9,457 nt of DNA from Bacillota bacterium (GTDB taxonomy: Bacteria; Bacillota; Clostridia; Acetivibrionales; DSM-1351): positions 1 through 9,457 of the forward strand of contig JAEZIV010000396.1 in NCBI GenBank assembly GCA_023436515.1, written 5' to 3'. The notes beneath the pieces were generated by a model, which had not been told where the DNA came from, did no database searches, and saw only the letters and a program-made list of their open reading frames with translations. Made by a program: the position numbers and the translations under genes. Positions 7,794 through 9,457 of the stretch are shown here, piece by piece (position 1 is the stretch's first letter; the number at the start of each line of letters is the position of its first letter).

Positions 7794-8915
7794 ATGAAAG
7801 TAGCAATTAAAAATGATGAAAGAGGCTTATTATTTAAAGATGGAAACTATGTTAAATGCCTAAAGCCAGGTAAATACAGCTTTAATCCATTTGTTAACTA
7901 TACAGTTGCTGTAGCAGATGTAAATAAGGTGTTTGAAACAGTAGGTAAAAATTTAGCAATTTATCTAGAGGATCAGGAACTTTTAAAGGAACTTTCGGTT
8001 GTTGATGTTCAAGATTAAGAGCTTGCAATACACTTTGAAGACGGCAAACTTACAGAGGTTTTGAAATCCGGTAGGTATGCTTTCTGGAATGTACTTAAAA
8101 AACATGAGTTCTTAACAATTGATGTTAGAAATCCTGAAGTCAGGGACATTGATGCCTCAATATATAATAGCCCAAAGCTCTCAGGAGTTGTTGGTTATTT
8201 TGAAGTGGAGAGTCATGAAAAGGGTATTCTTTACTACAATAACATTGTACAAAAAACTTTGGAACCAGGCAGATACTTCTTCTGGAAAAGTCCTATACAT
8301 ACTACCGTTAAGAAAATTGATCTTAGACAACAACAATTGGATATGACAGGTCAGGAAATCATGACTGAGGATAAAATAACCTTAAGGTTGAACTTTGTAT
8401 GCCATTACAAAATTATAAACCCTTTGAAGGTTGTTGAAATAAAATCTCTTGAAGATCAGCTTTACATAATTTTACAGTTAATTTTAAGAGAGTATGTCGG
8501 TGGTATGAGGCTTGATGATCTGCTTATAAAGAAACAGGAAATCGGTAGTTATGTTCTTGAAAAGCTGAAAGAGCTAAGTAGCAGTTATGGTGTAGAATTT
8601 ATCTTTGCCGGAGTAAAGGATATTATTCTACCTGGCGAAATAAAAGACATACTAAATACTGTACTAATAGCAGAAAAAAAGGCACAGGCCAATGTTATAA
8701 CAAGGAGAGAAGAAGTTGCTTCAACCAGAAGCCTATTAAATACCGCGAAACTTATGGAGGAGAACCAGACACTTTACAGATTAAAGGAGTTGGAGTTCCT
8801 TGAAAAAATATGTGAGAAAATAGGCAATGTCTCACTGACTGGTGGCGGTAGTTTGTTGGAACAGTTGAATACCTTACTTTCAAACAAGGTTGTTGATAAG
8901 CAGTGTAAGGTATAA
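7794..8915 (+). pseudogene. SPFH/Band 7 (slipin-like) protein gene interrupted by one in-frame TAA
   Basis: One frame runs from ATG 7794 (preceded by AAAGAAAGGA) to TAA 8913-8915. It would encode 373 residues, but codon 75 is TAA (8016-8018). The sequence on both sides continues one protein: three copies of a short beta motif lie at about residues 9-33 (GLLFKDGNYVKCLKPGKYSF), 76-100 (ELAIHFEDGKLTEVLKSGRY) and 142-166 (GILYYNNIVQKTLEPGRYFF), and the stop lies just before the second. The SPFH/Band 7 domain occupies about 130-300, then a helical coiled-coil-like region (AEKKAQANVITRREEVAST) and a tail. No N-terminal membrane helix is visible. Slipin-type proteins oligomerise and occur beside rtcB in some RNA-repair operons; their role there is unclear. 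No good internal start follows the stop: the nearest is TTG at 8061, and the first in-frame ATG lies inside the Band 7 domain. It could be a true nonsense mutation, readthrough, or sequence error. Confidence 0.85.
8016..8018 (+). other. In-frame stop codon inside the slipin gene
   Basis: The frame reads GTT CAA GAT TAA GAG CTT GCA ATA, giving VQD-stop-ELAI, with no frame change. A single base change from CAA, GAA or AAA would explain it. Homology of the flanking repeat motifs shows that the two open frames, 7794-8018 and the part after it, were one gene. Confidence 0.85.
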
Positions 8916-8934
8916 GACACACAGGGTTTTATTT

Positions 8935-8981
8935 AGTCTCCCTTGTAAACAATACATTTTCGGGGAGACTTTTTCATTTTT
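8935..8981 (+). terminator. Terminator or attenuator between slipin and rtcB
   Basis: AGTCTCCC (8935-8942) pairs exactly with GGGAGACT (8963-8970), followed by TTTTCATTTTT (8971-8981). The 20-nt loop can form a small inner stem (TTGT/ACAA, 8943-8952). It begins 19 nt after the slipin stop and ends 20 nt before the rtcB start, so it could uncouple or lower rtcB expression relative to slipin. Confidence 0.75.
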
Positions 8982-9001
8982 ACAGAAATGTGGTGATATT
9001 T

Positions 9002-9457
9002 ATGATAGAGATCAAAGGAATATACAATACAGCTAAAGTATTTACAGATAATTTGGAAGAAAAGGCTGCCGAGCAGATACTGGAGCTTTGCAATCAGGAG
9101 TTTGCCAAAGAAAGCATAATTAGAATAATGCCTGATACACATGCAGGAGCAGGCTGTACTATAGGAACTACTATGACTATTAGGGATAAAATAGTTCCGA
9201 ACCTGGTTGGAGTTGACATCGGATGCGGTATGTTTGTAAGTATTATTGAAAAAACTGAGATAGATTTTTGCAAGCTTGATGAAACAGTTCGCAGTTGTGT
9301 TCCAAGTGGGTTTGACGTACGTGTGAATCCGCATGAATATAATGCCTTTGTGGATATCCATAACTTAAGGTGTAAAGAACATGTGAATTTAAAAAGGGCA
9401 GAACTGAGTATTGGTACTTTGGGAGGTGGAAATCACTTCATTGAAATGAATAAAGAT
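9002..9457 (+). CDS. rtcB: RtcB RNA ligase (3'-phosphate/5'-hydroxyl), N-terminal part, runs off window
   Basis: The first 152 codons are present and the frame is open to the window end; RtcB proteins are usually about 390-480 residues. RtcB is a GTP- and Mn-dependent ligase that joins RNA 2',3'-cyclic phosphate or 3'-phosphate ends to 5'-OH ends, as in repair of tRNAs cut by anticodon nucleases. Signatures are MPDTHAGAGCTIG (43-55), VGVDIGCGM (69-77) containing metal ligands D72 and C75, and GTLGGGNHFIE (138-148) with N144, H145 and E148. The guanylylated His lies beyond the window. The ATG at 9002 has GGTGAT (8992-8997) 4 nt upstream and starts at the family's conserved N terminus. The gene follows the slipin gene after a terminator-like hairpin. 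The catalytic residues visible are intact, so the ligase seems functional even though slipin is interrupted. Confidence 0.96.
   Translation, partial: MIEIKGIYNTAKVFTDNLEEKAAEQILELCNQEFAKESIIRIMPDTHAGAGCTIGTTMTIRDKIVPNLVGVDIGCGMFVSIIEKTEIDFCKLDETVRSCVPSGFDVRVNPHEYNAFVDIHNLRCKEHVNLKRAELSIGTLGGGNHFIEMNKD

Noticed and set aside
7490..7810. 106-residue open frame starting with TTG inside the second tRNA-like module
   Set aside because: It covers structured RNA, has no ribosome binding site, shows no recognisable family or natural composition, and overlaps the well-supported slipin start.
8119..8346. 75-residue open frame on the plus strand in another phase
   Set aside because: It lies within the Band 7 coding sequence, which carries the conserved motifs in its own frame.
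8933..9361. 142-residue open frame on the minus strand
   Set aside because: It is antisense to rtcB, whose conserved motifs are unmistakable on the plus strand.

Overview
The window looks like a chromosomal segment of a low-to-moderate GC Gram-positive, most likely a clostridium of the Ruminiclostridium type. The reasons are strong AGGAGG-type ribosome binding sites, an AT-rich background, and a glmS gene preceded by a glmS ribozyme. The species call is an inference from codon and promoter style, not from a search.

Region 1 (1-2766) is amino-sugar housekeeping. The last 11 codons of a probable glmM lead into a GC-rich hairpin. A sigma-A promoter (210-239) then drives a GlcN6P-sensing self-cleaving glmS ribozyme (about 355-540), an unusually long structured leader of about 400 nt, and glmS. 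A long hairpin beside three tandem 20-bp repeats (2806-2894) separates glmS from the convergent accessory block.

Region 2 (2951-9457) reads as an RNA-repair island. On the minus strand are two pol-beta-type nucleotidyltransferases of the RNA-repair-associated (RlaP-like, PF10127) group. Divergent from them is an overlapping pair of WYL-domain proteins, probably regulators. After a perfect 12-bp inverted repeat comes a gene-free stretch of about 500 nt, then an SPFH/Band 7 (slipin-like) gene and the start of rtcB, the RNA 3'-phosphate/5'-OH ligase, which runs off the window. The 16-base element TTGCAAACTTTTTGTC occurs upstream of the WYL pair and again upstream of the slipin/rtcB unit. It is a candidate operator linking the two.

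The most striking object is in that leader. Positions 7391-7456 hold every helix and tertiary-contact base of a tRNA in circularly permuted order: anticodon-stem 3' strand, variable region, T arm, acceptor 3' strand, two-base loop, acceptor 5' strand, D arm, anticodon-stem 5' strand. The RNA would fold as a tRNA whose acceptor end is sealed and whose only opening is the anticodon loop, so it resembles a tRNA cut by an anticodon nuclease. This is the topology I would expect of the tRNA-mimicking domain of bacterial Y RNAs, and it sits just upstream of an RNA ligase gene. A second, incomplete T-arm module follows. The slipin gene carries one in-frame TAA (8016-8018), so part of the system may be broken, read through, or affected by a sequence error.
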